From Saposhnikovia divaricata (taxonomy: Eukaryota > Streptophyta > Magnoliopsida > Apiales > Apiaceae): DNA of 64,000 nt. Numbering within the stretch: position 1 is the first letter of the stretch; every line of letters starts with the position of its first letter. The stretch is from contig CM071598.1 in assembly GCA_036435485.1 (NCBI GenBank), positions 120,654,148-120,718,147 of the forward strand, written 5' to 3'. This document shows positions 1 to 12,539 of this stretch, in pieces. The position numbers and the translations under genes are program-made. Under the pieces are notes generated by a model, which saw only the letters and a program-made list of their open reading frames with translations, searched no databases and was not told where the DNA came from.

Positions 1-2450
1 ACTTAAATGAATATTCAATAAATAATATTCATTAAATAAATCCAACCTTAAATGAATATTCGAAAATATTATTCAATAGTATTTCTCGACTAAGATAATA
101 CTCAAATAACATTCCTCGAATGATTTCCAAGTAATTAATACTTTATGGAAATATAAATAATGTTCGTAAATAACATCCCTCAAATAATCCGTCAATGGAA
201 TCCCTCGGGGTTTCCATGACTATCTCTATATTACAAAATACAGACTCCCGGTCTTTATTAAAAGAATGAGATCATATGCCCTTCGCTAAGGGTCTTAACA
301 CAATTCGGCTTATAACTAATATATCATATCTAGCTTATAAGCCAGTTTAGAATCAGGGAACAAGTATCAGAACATACTTTGAAAACAGGCATGCATGCTA
401 TGTCATATGTAAAACAGCAATCACATATATATATTATCACAACAACAGGCTCAAAGGTTTGAACACTTGCCTGGTAGTCGAGTGGGGGTAACGTGCCCTG
501 GGTCAGTCCGGTGATCTATAAACAATTAAAATATCCGATATTAATCACTTAACTCCTTTAAAAGCTAAGTATATTCTTAACTTAGTTCGAAACACAATTT
601 CAAGTTGTCTCGTTGTACTCCTTCTAGTGTAACTCTTTTTATCACCGATTTGACTCGACATTCGTTCGTTATTAAAGCACGTCATTATACTTACACTTGG
701 TATATACTTGATTCATATAAGTGCTAAGGTCGGTCGTTTACGAATCAAGATTATACCTCGGGTTTTATCGCCCGTTTTCTAAGTGATTTTACAAAGTTAT
801 AACCAAGTATCCTTTTTAGGGGTTCGTTCGCACCTAACCTTGATTCGAACATTTTTATAAAATCGAAAAACGATCTTTTTAACATGAGGTTTTCTCCTAC
901 ACCTTCCTTATGATCTCTAATATTTAATAATCAAGATTTGCAACTGAATATATCAGGTTAAGGGGATTCGATTGAAGTTACGAACTTGCACCTACGGTTT
1001 CGAACGACTTTTATTAAACCGACCATATCTCCTAAACCGTATATCCAATTCACATGATCTTTATATCAACACGAAGCTTAGACCATAAACTAACTTATCA
1101 TGGCAAAACTCGAAGCTAACCAGTGGGTTTTACTATCCAAAAGGTACGTACAAAACAGGTCATTGTAAAATCGGGCATTATAACGGCTATGTTTACACGT
1201 TTTCCAAAATTTATAACAACAACCAAGCCACACCGGGCATACCAAGAACTCAAGTTTATCATCAATTATAACCAATAATATGTCAATAACACCTCAACTC
1301 ATCAAGGACTTGAATCATGACTTAATAACTACTAAGAACAACTACATGATCTTGTAAACATGCTTATAATAACATCATCACCAAAACTCATCTAAAACTC
1401 CATTAAAACTCAAAACAACAACTAGGGTTCTTGAAGTTTATACCTTCCTTGGAGTGTGTAAGAACTTAATAAGCCTTGATCTATCCTTGTATTCCATTAT
1501 ATAACCTTAACCAAGCTTAGATCATCCAAGAAATCAAGAAAAACAAAGTTAGTTTCTTGAAAATTACTATTCACCCTCACCTTCTTGATTTTATATCTCA
1601 AGATTGGTATGGAATTTGAAGATGAAATTCATAGGATATCTTAGTTATGAAATATAAGACTCACCTTAATTTTCTTGAGATTTAACAATGGTTGGAAGTT
1701 GGATTTCCCCTTGCATTTCTTGAAAAATTCGAATGGTGCTAGTAAGAGAAAGAGATGGAGTTTTGCTTGGTGCTTGATCTCATCTCTTGCATATTGACTT
1801 GCTTGGATAATATCTAGAATAAAGTGGCTTTATTAAAGTGGTGAGGTCATGGATGATGCAATAATCAAATGGGCAAGTGGTGTGTTAGTGCTTGGATGAT
1901 GTGTTTAAGCAACTAATGGTTTGATTTCTAATGTTGCTAGTTACCCTTGGTAACTCATTTGGTTACTTGGCCTTATCCACTTGCACATGCTTGTATCTTG
2001 GCTCCCTACTTGTTTCTTTATCCGGTTATTACTCTATTCATTGATCGTTCGAAGGAATATCTCAAAGATTTCTAATTAGGATTTTGCCGAAAACCGTCTT
2101 ATATTTATACTACCATTCTCAATTCTCTTTAATAATTCTTGAACCTATAATCCTTAAATCCTTTCAATAATTCCTTAAGTCTTTCAGTGTCCCGGGAAAT
2201 CTCGGGGAAAATGAAAGTGCTATTTTTCAAAATCCGATAACTTTTACATACATTCTTTTTCCCCTTGGATCATTAATACAAACTCAGAAATCCGTTCCGG
2301 GTACTTCTATATAGTGTCGTCTAATAATATTCCTATTTCCACCAAAAACACTATTCATCACTTATTCTCTCTTTATTCCTTATAATTAGAAAAAATGTCC
2401 TTGCGCTTTCCTGAGCGCTCCTTAACCCTTTTTACGGAACCACTGGACTT
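1..2450. mobile_element. Degraded large-LTR-like repeat, cut by the window edge
   Basis: There is no usable reading frame. The DNA is AT-rich with scattered pyrimidine-rich stretches. It contains an 'acttgcct' motif near 470 in the same kind of setting as in the two better-defined solo LTRs of this window (near 16115 and 53669). I infer a large LTR of the same broad type (probably Ty3/gypsy). Neither terminus nor a target duplication could be found, so the ends are approximate. Confidence 0.35.
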
Positions 2451-4059
2451 ATACTAGATATCGATTTGGATGACATGAGAATACTTCCTCTGTTTGCATG
2501 CCATATCCTACTTTCTTGACGATAGATTATTCTTACCTAATTTATCATCCCCTTGCATTGTTCATGACATATACATATTGGAATCCATATCCATTCCATA
2601 ATAAAGTTTTAATTCCTACCAAAAATCAGGGTTCTTACAAAGAAGCCATTGCATTTCGCAACAATATCAGGATTTCATATGCCATTTTTCGTGTTTATGT
2701 TGTTTCAATCAACATAATCACCAAATCACAGTCTTTCTACTCTTGCCTTAGCAAAGAAATCCTAAGGTTATCTACCGTAGATTTCCTTCAATTCTTCATT
2801 TTGAAAAACTGCCTCAATGTTCGTTGATGTACTTCGTGTTTCATAATGCCGACAATTTAAGTAACATCTTGATGAACCATAATCTCGTAACTCAAGAATG
2901 ATCATAAAGTACTTTAAGTCTTTACTTTTGACTGTAATATCTAATTATCAGTCTATATTTTTTTTTCACACGATTCTATCACAAAGAATCTCTTTTCTCT
3001 ATTTCTTAACTTCCTTTTTCTCGTTGGATCATCAGAGAACTTTCATAGCTTTTCCCAAACTTTGGGTTCTACCTTTAATCGAATTTTTAGACAATTTTGG
3101 ACTTAGAGATTTTTCCAAGTCTTTTGCTCTTTCTAGGTTTAACCTTATATTCATCCAATAACTCATAAGTTTATTCGGATAAATTTTAATTACAGATTTA
3201 CAAGGAACTACTAGCTCATCATAGAAGCATTCCTAGATTTCGTAATTGCATTTAATGATCTCACAAATTAGATTCATCTGCATACTACAAGATATCATTA
3301 GACTCAAACGTTGTCTATATATCCATCCCAAATACCTCAATTGGTTTTGGATCTCTTTTTACCTTAATAGGTATAGGTATCAAGACATCTTCAAGATACC
3401 CCCACATTTCAAATATTTCTAAGAAATTCAAAATGCATTCCAAAACTAATAGGAACCAATTATTTTCTTTCATGGTATCTTGTTTAAGGAATGATTAGTC
3501 TCTTCATAACTAATATCCTCATATTTAGTGGTAGTCTCAACTGATCACAATCATTTTTGTATTACTATAAAGTAATAACACAATTTGTTACCACCTTTCA
3601 CTAGAGCAGGTTTCAAGTTAATATCATGTTCAAAGAACTTTCTTGTTCTTCAACTATTGAATTTTTTTCTCAAATTTCAATTTGGTTCACAAGTGAACCT
3701 AAATTTCTGGCTCACCAACCAGTACAACCAAAAGAGGTATGGGGAAGAACATAAACTTCCAATAAATCCACATTCAGTGATCCTTGATCAACTGATGCGT
3801 TGGGGTTAACAACATTCTGGATTTCTCCAAATTTCAGCATACAGAGCTGACCGTAATGTTACCGTATTTGGTATCACATGGACAATCATAATAGGCTCGT
3901 GTGTCAATATCGTAACAGATCAACACCAACACGAGAATTAATAATTTAACTGGAGGAACAATCCCAACTAGAAAAATATAAATCTCATGCTGACCCATAA
4001 CCTGCACATTATAGGTACCAGGCCCGTTAGGTTTTTAACGTACTGAATATCCACGAAGG
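2451..4059. other. Unassigned AT-rich intergenic DNA
   Basis: Only short open frames (up to 109 codons) with AT-driven composition occur here. I recognise no domain in either strand. It probably contains eroded retrotransposon interior, but I cannot name it. Confidence 0.4.
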
Positions 4060-4553
4060 ATTTTAGTTCCAATGAACTTTCTAAAAAATAACGACTACTT
4101 GGAAGGCTTCATTCATGGGCATTACCTCAGCTTCCATGTCATGCATGATCATCCGAAGGTCTTGAACTTGACTAACCACCTTCTTGGAATCCACCATCAT
4201 AAACTCAAGAAGTCGGGACACTATAAATTTCTTAGTACCCGTATCCTCGGTTCTATACTTTCTATCGAGTGAGTCCCACAAAGCTTTGGACGTCTTTAGC
4301 ACACTATACATATTGTACAATGAATCACTCAAACAGTTCATAATATAATTTCTACAAAAGAAATCCGAGTGGTTCCATGCTTGGACTGCACTAACAAGCT
4401 GAACATCAGACTCATCTTCTTTCAGCTTAGGTGCATCCTCGGTCAAGAACCTCACAAAATTCAGCCCACTAAATTTCTCCGGTTTTCTGCTTGAGCGGTT
4501 ACCGGTACAACCGTATTTGGCACCATAAGGGTCGCCGCATTAGGCACATTCAT
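4060..4553 (-). pseudogene. Ty1/copia gag fragment (UBN2-type), broken
   Basis: The minus strand starts at an ATG near 4553 (MNVPNAATL...). One extra base near 4480 breaks the frame within AEKPEKFSG, and coding resumes as RFLTEDAPKLKEDE. It continues through WNHSDFFCRNYIMN, KTSKALWDSLDRKY, FIVSRLLEFMMVDSKKV and EAFQV before a stop near 4081. This order is the usual copia gag (UBN2) pattern. The stretch between the N-terminal motif and RFLTED, normally containing a WQQKM-like motif, is missing. Nothing after EAFQV resembles the rest of gag, so protease and pol are absent. It is a dead fragment of a copia family distinct from the element at 12540-24851. Confidence 0.75.
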
Positions 4554-4559
4554 TGCCTT

Positions 4560-5100
4560 TGCAGTCACACGCCCATCACAAGATAAACCAATTATTTATA
4601 TTTGTTCAAATATAGAATTTGTACTTTGCAGAATACCACAAAAAATATAGAATTTTTTTTTCAAAATAAAAAACAAATTTGCCATATACAGTTATCAAGC
4701 ACAGCAAAGCTAATATTTTTTTTTTCAAGAAAAAAAAACCAAAATCTATTAGCTTGATATTAAAATAGGGATTATATTTTTCTCGAATTAAATACATCAA
4801 ATTTGATACCTCCATAAATAATTCTCAGGGGTTGGAGGGGTCACAATGGTCCCACTTAATAACCAACTCCTAGACAGAATTATCTTCTATCAATATCAAA
4901 AAATAGTATGTTCTTCCAGAAAAATATTTCCAAAATAATATATATACCTATATATTTGTCCAAATATTTTTTTTCTAAAAAAAAACAATAATCAAATTAG
5001 TACATTTGATTCACATAAATATATTCATAATCTCCATCAGTTATGAAACAAAATATTACCCAGCATTTAAAAATTTTAATGCCAATAAATACCATAATTA
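4560..5100 (-). mobile_element. Leader region of the broken copia element, with a conserved leader motif
   Basis: This is AT-rich DNA immediately upstream (minus strand) of the gag fragment. At 4805-4905 it carries a block (a 'gaggggtcacaa' segment, then 'ttaataacc', then 'cctagacagaatt') that recurs, diverged, at 22462-22560 in the leader of the other copia element. Its position between LTR and gag in both elements suggests an untranslated leader with some retained function. The outer boundaries are uncertain. Confidence 0.45.
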
Positions 5101-5185
5101 ACATATAGCTAGAGTGGTAAGTGTGTGACTCCTCCATGTAAGAGATCATGGGTTCAAATCTCTTAAACAAACAATTTTTAAGCAC
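5100..5185 (+). repeat. Possible tRNA-derived SINE head
   Basis: 'tagctagagtgg' near 5106 resembles an RNA polymerase III A box. 'gggttcaaatctc' about 45 bases downstream resembles a B box, at tRNA-like spacing. No clear tail or target duplication is visible, so this may be a chance match or a short SINE fragment. Confidence 0.3.
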
Positions 5186-6780
5186 ATCACATATTTTAAT
5201 ATACATGCATATCCACACGAAAATACATATTATATCATGGCATCATATTTAATTCACATGAAATTAACTCATTTCAGTTACAAATCATGCCATTAAAAAT
5301 TGGTCACAAAATGCGTAATAGGCCTCTCAATTAAACAACCATCTTTTAAAATAAAATGAAAGCATCTTTAAAAGCTGGTCAAATTACATTTTAAAAGCTA
5401 CCGTTAATAAAAAAAATTATCACTCTAATAATTACGAGTTAGCATGCAAACCAAGCCGATTAACAAAAAATTACCACTTACATGTTATTTACGGCAGAAA
5501 TAACAATTAACAAATCAATTGTCAATTAAGACAATAATAAAAAGCATGCAAGAATATCAAAAGATAAAACTTACCAAATTAATAATAATGCCAATCATAT
5601 ATATTAATGCAAGGAATTTCATCAACTTTTTATTTTCTCACTTGAAATTCAGTAAGCACAACCTGAAGAGAATTTTTTTTTTAAGCTTGGATGAATCCTT
5701 ACCAGTAATATAGTAGCTTCTTGCTCAACAGAAACCTGAAATTTCTTTCCTTGAGATCGAGCTATTTTTGTACGTTCGCCATTAAAAGTCATCCCTTTAT
5801 GAATTAAGAACAATTTGTGCTTCAACAAATCATCCAATCTCCCACATCTCGACACAAGGAGCTCCTCAATAACCTCGAGCCGTGAAGATAATTAAACCAA
5901 CATAAAAAAAATCATGAAAGTTATACGTATCCATAAAGAGAATATATAATTTCACATAAAACTACTATACTCCAAAATAAAAAAAAAACAAATGAGTTAG
6001 TATATCGATTAAACTAATTCATATAAATTTATTTATCTATTTTAAGCTTGTAGGAAGTATAGTTTAAGAACATACCTGAAAGTAAGATTATAAAGATAAA
6101 AGGTACCGAAAATTAGTTCTAGACACGTGAAAATCACGCCATCCTTAAAACAGATAAGCCCCTTCCGTGTGGTGCTTAAAGGTATGTTGGCTTCCGTCTC
6201 CCAGGATACAACGAACTGAGGTGATCTTTAAGCACTTGAGACCCGCCTCCTACAAACCAAACAAATATGCCTCTATCTCACAGAACTGACCCTAGAGTTT
6301 CTAGGAATAATTCAAAGAAAACTTGTATAGTTTTTTTGTGTCACCAAAAAATTGATACCCAAGTACTCCTTAGATAGGAGTGAAAAATGTGTAACATACA
6401 AATGTAATAACTTTGTAACCTCCCTTATATTATTCAAATAAAATAAATTCACATTATTATAGGAGTTACAAAATTAAACATATGAGTTACAAATCAAAGA
6501 AAATAATATGAACTTAATTTTTATTCAAAATAGTCCAACATAAAGTAACTTTCACGTGCAATGATAGAGACTCGCTAGTTGATTTATAATTATTTAATAG
6601 TAATAATAATAATAATATTTTCTACATATCATGCCCTTTTTTACACCTCACAAAATGGGTACAGTACATCTTATACATTTGAATTGTAACTTTCACGTGC
6701 AATGAAAGAGAAATGAACTATTTTTTCTTAAAATTTCTGTAAAAATAATCAGTCCATATAAATCAGGAGAGAGGGAATAT
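5186..6780 (-). mobile_element. Degenerate copia LTR-like sequence
   Basis: A non-coding stretch from about 5640 to 6760 includes a GC-richer block at 6110-6290 that resembles the transcribed part of a copia LTR. It lies upstream of the broken gag on the minus strand, where the 5' LTR would be expected. No terminal TG...CA pair, primer-binding site or second LTR copy is visible. From 5186 to 5640 I see only AT-rich sequence. Confidence 0.3.
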
Positions 6781-6789
6781 ATAATATAA

Positions 6790-6964
6790 GAGTATATTTT
6801 TGGTCACTCTAAAAAAGAGTTGAGGTGGTGAAACCCGAAATGACTTGAAACCCGACACGAACCCGGTAGGTACGGGTTAGGGTTAGGAAAAAATTAACCC
6901 GAAATAACCAAGTACAACCCGACCCGACACGAACCCGACCCAGAACCCGAAATTGCCACCCCTA
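6790..6964. mobile_element. Single end of a hAT-type DNA transposon
   Basis: The stretch ends in 'attgccacccta'-like sequence (the terminus reads TAGGGGTGGCAA on the other strand). It is filled with repeated 'aacccga' subterminal motifs, as is usual for plant hAT elements. The partner end and an 8-bp duplication were not found nearby, so only one end can be supported. Confidence 0.4.
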
Positions 6965-7123
6965 CAGCAAACCCTCACTCTTTTTCTCTTTTTTTGAACC
7001 ATTTTTTTAAAATAATAATTCAATAAAACAATATCCTAATTATAAAAGGGATATATACTTACACATAAACTAATAGCAATAATATATCCTAATTTTATTT
7101 AATAAATAATACTAACTAATTGT
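6965..7123. other. AT-rich spacer
   Basis: This is a short AT-rich segment between the hAT end and the outer gypsy element. It ends in TTGT, the probable 4-bp target duplication of that element (matched at 28037-28040). Confidence 0.4.
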
Positions 7124-7899
7124 TGTGGAATAAAAAGTATGGTGTAATTAATTTGTGTATTGATTGCTAGGGACTGAGAGCTTCGAGCTTTAATGGTGGC
7201 TGCTCTTGCTGTCGGGACTAGTCAATCCTCGCAAGATGCCTACGTACCTTGATGAACATCAAGAATCAAGCCAAAACGTAGTTCTTGGTGATGCCCTCGG
7301 GGGCTATGGCATGACCCGGGGGCTATGGCGGCAGGGGCACAGCAAGGACGTCGTGGCTTGTATGTCTTTGTTCGAGGATTAAGCTTAAAACGCAAGTGAC
7401 GTATAGAGCTGTGCCCCAAAAACGTTGTTTAGAGAATGAGGGGTCAGGCCCTTTATATAGGCATTGGGTACCTTGGATTTAGAGTAGGGTTTGGTGTCTT
7501 GGTGGATAAGTTACCCACTTTAGATAGAATTCTAGATCCTTCCATGAGGAAGGCTGATTCCTATTGGACTCGTATGTCTTGGGGGCTACTCCTTGAATGT
7601 ATTGGTTCCCTATTGGACTCAATAACGGAGGATTTTTCTTGGCTGATTTATCAACTACGAATTTATTATTTAATTTAGGGTCTTTGGCCTCATTATTGGG
7701 CTTTGACCTTGGACCAACCTAGGTTTATTTAATGCAACATTAAATATGACTTTAGGGCTTATTTTCAGCCCATATCATTTGCCCCCCAACTTCTAGGAAA
7801 ACTGATCAGGTTTTCATTGAAGTTATAATTGGTCCTTATCAAGACTCGGGGTCCAATTTATCCCTTACCTCTGACTAATACCCTAAATCGTGGATTTTT
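7124..7899 (-). repeat. 3' LTR of the Tat-like gypsy element
   Basis: Begins tgtggaataaaaagt and matches 27264-28016 at about 95%. Within it, a 'ggctatgg...ccggg' segment near 7300-7330 is duplicated relative to the other copy. The similarity stops at 'ggattttt', about 20 bases short of where the other LTR ends, so the inner end is altered or deleted. Confidence 0.8.
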
Positions 7900-8239
7900 G
7901 TACACTAGTGTTTCACAGGTATCGCCTTGATTGTAAAGTATGGTGTGACCTACACATTCACGATGATTTGCCTTATTCGAGGCTAAACAATTTTTATGTA
8001 TCATAGAAAATTTATTTAAAATTTTCTTGCATGTTTTGGGATTTTTCCTAGTACTCACAGGCATTTTCCTTATTTTTTATTAATTTTATCAAAAATATTT
8101 GAGGCATATGGCCTTTGGAAATAATTTTAAAAATTATCCCATATTTTTTGTGGTTTTTCCACAAATAATCTTCAAGAAATATTATATTTTCAACAATTTT
8201 CTGCTGAAAAAATAATCAAAATGTTAAACTTTTTGACCA
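7900..8239. other. Non-coding 3' region of the gypsy element
   Basis: This is AT-rich sequence between the 3' LTR and the palindromic repeat block. It contains an early copy of a 'gtac(t/c)cacaggca'-like motif that recurs near 8680, 8730 and 8780. No polypurine tract is recognisable next to the LTR. Confidence 0.5.
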
Positions 8240-10620
8240 GGGTTCCTAGTCTTGGTTCGACCAGGATCCTGGTCGAATTATGGCCTAAAACAGCATTCCG
8301 ATCTCATGAATTTCGACAAGGATTCCTGGTCGATTTCGATCAGGATCCTGGTTGAATTATGGACGATTTTGTCATTTTGGTCTTATGAATTTCGACCACG
8401 ATTCCTGGTCGATTTCGATCAGGATCTTGGTCGAATTATGGGTGATTTTAACCTTCTGGTCTTGTAAATTTCGACTAGGATTCCTGGTCGAATTTAGGGA
8501 CCATTTCTATTTTGGGCTATTTTTCTCCTTTTTTGTTACTTGGCCTATGGATTGGGCCTATTACCTTGATAAATTGGGCCTGTGCCTTTTTGAGTTGGGT
8601 CCAAACTTTTAGGGCTTTGAATTTTTCTAACAGGCCTTTTAACCTTAAATTCTCGGCAGATATTTAGAAATTTTCTTGTACCCACAGGTGTTTTTATTAA
8701 TTATTCCTAATATTTTAGGAATTTCTAGTACCCACAGGTATTTTTCGTATTTTTTCCTAATATTTTAGGAATTTTTTGGTACCCACAGGTATTTTTTGGA
8801 TCATTCTTGACAATTTAAATATGTCATTCACGAATTATCTGGTCTTATACGAGACTTAAAATACTTTATGGGATCTCAATCCTACGAAATTTGTAATTTT
8901 TTGGTGTCATCGGACAATTTCTTGAAAATACTTCGAATATTTTAATCAAAAATATCGATTTTGTACACATGTGCATTTTAGAGGGACTATTTTGTAATTT
9001 TCCAGGAAGTTTTTGTCAACTTACAAAGTTCAGGGGTTGGCTTGTCAATATTTAAATCCTAGGGGCCTGTTTGTAATTTTACAAACTATAGGGGCCTTTT
9101 TGTCAATATGTAAACTATAGGAACCTTTCTGTCAGGTTTTAAAGTGCAGGGGCATTTGTGTCAGCATATAAAGTTCAGGGGCCTTTTCGTAGACTCAGCA
9201 GAACCTAGGTACTAAACTGCAATTTGCCATGTAAATTATAACCTGGTCGAAATCGACCAGGTTTGTGGTCGAAATCGACCAGGTTTGTGGTCGAATTACA
9301 ACCACTTTTTGCTGTCTGGTCTTAGCAAAATTGAGGAGAAATCCTGTTCGAAATCGAGCAGGATTGAGATCGATTTTTTTTAAACAAATAATAATATTTG
9401 TTTTGTCCGAATTTCGATAATTTCGGTCCCCAAATCGGAGGTGTCCCACTCGGATAAAATTTAACTTGAATAAAGTTCGACCCGGATTTTATTATTATTA
9501 TTTTTGACGATAATAATATTTTTTCTGAATTATTATAAATAATAATATTTTTATAATTTTAGAGAGGTACTCAGCCCTAATTTTTTCGTAATTTAAGATC
9601 GTATTTTTGGCCTTATTGGCTTCCAAAGCTACGAAATTCGTCCTGAATTTAGGTCTTTCATGACTCTAGGCACATACAAATTTTCATTATATACCTTTTT
9701 TTTGTGCAACATGCATAAAAATAATTTATTTTTAAAAAATATTTATTTCAAAAATGTTTCCTGATCCTTAAGACTAGGAATCCTGATCCCGTAGACCAAG
9801 ATTTTGATCGAATTATGGGTGCTTTATGCGTCCTAGTCGATGGATTTTCGATCAGGAATCCTAACCCCTCAGATCAAGATTCTTGACTTGGGATCCTGAT
9901 TTTTCAAATCAAGAATCTTGTCCCCTCGAACCAGGAATCCTGACCTCTCAGATCAGGATTCTGGTCGAATTACGGGCTGCAAATGTAGTCCGATCGACGG
10001 CTTTTCGACCACGATCCTGGTCGAATTTTGATCAGGACTCTGGTTGAATTAAGGGCCATTTTTACAGTCTGATCGATGCAATTTCGATCAGGAATCCTGA
10101 CCCCCTAGATTAGGATTTTTGACCCTTTAGATCAGGAACCCTGACTCCTTAGTTCAGGAATTCTAATCCCTCATACCAGGAATCCTGACCTCTTATATCA
10201 GGATTCTGGTCGAATTAATGCCATTTTATTCATTCTGGTCGAAGGCTTTTCGATCAGGAATCCTGACTCCTTAGATTAGGATCCTAGTCGAATTAAGGTC
10301 ACTTTCTTCGCTCTGGTCTAAGGCTTTTCGATCAGGAATCCTGATCGATTTAGATCAGAATCCTGGTCGAATTAAGGCCAATTTCTTCACTCTGGTCTAA
10401 GGCTTTTCGATCAGGAATCCTGATCCCGTTAATCAGGAATCCTGACCCCTTAGACGAGGAATTATTATCCCTTAGATCAGCAATCCTGACCCCTTAGATC
10501 ATGATTTCTGACCCCTTAGATTAGAAATCCTAACCCCCTAGTTCAAGATTATTGACTTGGGATCCTAACCCCGTAAATCAGGAATCCTGACCCCTTAGAT
10601 CAGGAATTCGAAAATATTCA
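8240..10620. repeat. Diverged repeat block built on a palindromic GATCAGGATCCTGATC-like core
   Basis: Dozens of short, irregularly spaced segments share 'gatcaggaatcctga', 'cctggtcgaatt' and 'gaccccttagatcagga'. The core is close to the perfect palindrome GATCAGGATCCTGATC. Two dense parts (8240-8500 and 9760-10610) surround AT-rich sequence. The block lies between the integrase remnant and the 3' LTR, a position where Tat-type elements are known to carry tandem repeats. No coding potential is evident. Confidence 0.75.
9010..9195. repeat. Minisatellite, about 36-bp period
   Basis: About five diverged copies of a unit resembling 'aaactataggggcctttttg' followed by 'tcaatatgt' run in tandem inside the gypsy 3' region. 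Confidence 0.65.
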
Positions 10621-10735
10621 TAACTTTTTACTCGTTGCTCCGATTTAATTTTGTAATATATCGAATTAAATCTCATTCCGAGGTCTATCTTTTAGCGATA
10701 GCTTGTGCTTATTGCTCGCATTTTTCGAGCCTTCA

Positions 10736-11025
10736 ATTGAATAAATTGCGGCATATTCAAGCCTTCATTTGAATGGAACGTGGCCTATCTGGGCCTTCGA
10801 TTGAATGGAACGTGGCCTATTCGAGCCTTCGATTGAATGGAACGTGGCCTATTCGGGCCTTCCATTGAATGGAACGTGGCCTATCCGGGCCTTCTATTGA
10901 ATGGAACGTGGCCTATTCGGACCTTCGATTGAATGGAACGTGGCCTATCCGGGCCTTCGATTGAATGGAACGTGGCCTATTCGAGCCTTCGATTGAATGG
11001 AACGTGGTCTATTCGAGCCTTATTT
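10736..11025. repeat. 32-bp minisatellite, about nine copies
   Basis: Head-to-tail units contain 'gaatggaacgtggcctattc' followed by 'gagccttcgatt'. The first copy is diverged and the rest differ by one to three bases. It lies in the 3' region of the gypsy element, just downstream (minus strand) of integrase. Confidence 0.85.
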
Positions 11026-11269
11026 CTACTTAGTCTGATCAGGTGGTGTGTCCTAACCGGATGCTCAGATAAACCTTGAGATTTGGGGTGTGCCAAGTCT
11101 AGGCACAACATTTCTTTCGAACGCTTCTAGCTTGTACGAGCCTCATTTTTGAATTGTCATCCATTTCTGGGTACTAGAAGTGGTGGAAATCCGTATTTTC
11201 GTTTCACACTTTCCCACAGGAATTGTGTCATTTACTACCAGGTTATCTTGGCTTGGAGTTTGGCCTTAA

Positions 11270-11500
11270 TCTATTTTATGAAGGAATCAATTGCAACTAT
11301 CAGGAACTTCCTCTAGGCATTTGCCATTGGGAATGAACCAGGAACACTTATCCCAATATTGCCACTGGGAATGGGGGAACTGATGGTTTCAACATTTCAG
11401 GGGATTGATCAACAGTTGCGTGTTTTTGGATATCGATCGCACATAACTTCTAGCATCAGCCATCATGACTGGCCAGTAGAATCCCAATCTGGTCATCTAT
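11270..11500 (-). pseudogene. Ty3/gypsy integrase remnant
   Basis: On the minus strand, 11434-11485 encodes GFYWPVMMADARSYVR. This matches the end of the gypsy integrase zinc-binding domain, but the following Cys pair is lost. Further downstream, 11285-11332 encodes FPMANA, a stop, then RKFLIVAID, the block around the first catalytic Asp of the integrase core. Stops and frameshifts separate the two, and the remaining core (second Asp and Glu) is not recognisable. These motifs are typical of the Tat/Athila side of Ty3/gypsy. Confidence 0.7.
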
Positions 11501-11846
11501 GGGCAAGGGTCCTGCCCCCGAGTGCTACCCACAGACTTTCGCCTGAGTTTCCTTCAAGGCTAAATTCGCGTTTTGAGGCCTTAGTGTTCTTACTTACAAC
11601 TTTCGTGCCTCCAAGGCATTTTCGGGTAACCAACCGGTTTCTTGGTGAGCCTTTGTATTATCTATCCAATGGCTTCTCATACCTACAGATGTTATCAGCT
11701 TTTCTATTAACGCTTCGGGTCTCCAAGACTTGGAAGTAATAACGTCCAACATAATTCTCTATCTCTGAGGAGGCAAACATGGATAGGACATTAGCCTTTA
11801 CATTTTCCTCCCTCGTATCATTCATTTAATTGAGTCACTTTTGGTA

Positions 11847-12131
11847 CTACCGATCTTGAGTCTCCACTGACTTTAAGGTTTTGACCCTCGGGGCTCCGGC
11901 CAAACCAAGTATGGCTATCATGGCTTTGCGTTCAACCTCATTGTTTATCGTTGGGGAATCATGAACCCATCGGGGTATGTTCTCACTTAATTTTGTTTTT
12001 GATTCTCCATAAAAATTGATCCAATACTCCTTGAGTATCGATTTTGGATTCTCCTTCTCTAATCCTTTGCCCTCTTGGGGTACTACCTCCTGCCCCGTGA
12101 CTTCTTGGTTGTCAATGGTGAATTCAACCAC
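11847..12131 (-). pseudogene. Ty3/gypsy RNase H remnant
   Basis: The minus-strand frame contains PTINNEVERKAMIAILGLA, which corresponds to the conserved NNEAEYEAL...GL block of gypsy RNase H. It follows the RT remnant and precedes the integrase remnant in the expected order. The rest of the domain is too eroded to read. Confidence 0.65.
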
Positions 12132-12254
12132 GAAGTCAGCGAGTGCTTGGGGATTCGTTGTGGTTACTTTGTCTCATACAAGACCTTTCTCATGTAACAG
12201 ATGGGTTTCTGAACCTTGTCTTCCTTTTTCACGAGGATGACACTTAAAGCCGTA

Positions 12255-12539
12255 TCAAGTACAGCCAAGTGTAAGTACAGTAACTTTCCGTAATTTGGTT
12301 ACGTCAACATGTGGAGGTTCCGTGTCAAGGATTGCTCTACTCTTATCGTGGTTGGCCTCATGAGAATGTTCGATGTGATTTGCCTTATCGAGGCTCTTGA
12401 TTAACATGTCATTTACATGAACTTCTATAGTCTTCCCAATAAGAGGCTCAAAAATCTTATCAATCTTCGATACGTCACCTCTTTGGGATGTTACCTTTGT
12501 TGCATCAGTAAATGTATCGTTCCTTGGTAGGGGAAAGTA
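12255..12539 (-). pseudogene. Ty3/gypsy reverse transcriptase, C-terminal part
   Basis: The minus strand reads PLPRNDTFTDAT close to the copia junction, then KIFEPLIGKTIEVHVNDMLIKS. The second block is the catalytic YVDDMLVKS motif of Tat-like RT with Tyr and one Asp replaced, so the enzyme would be inactive. The N-terminal half of the same domain lies on the far side of the copia insertion (24852-24960). The insertion therefore occurred inside RT. Confidence 0.75.

Noticed and set aside
7436..8612. Several plus-strand frames of 70-86 codons
   Set aside because: They fall in the gypsy LTR and in the palindromic repeat block; the repetitive 'FDQDLGRIM'-like peptides come from the DNA repeat.
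8240..11025. CRISPR-like regular repeats
   Set aside because: Nuclear plant DNA; units are contiguous minisatellites or degenerate palindromes without unique spacers of fixed length.
11359..11739. 126-codon plus-strand frame
   Set aside because: It lies opposite the gypsy integrase remnant, whose motifs read on the minus strand; no domain in this frame.
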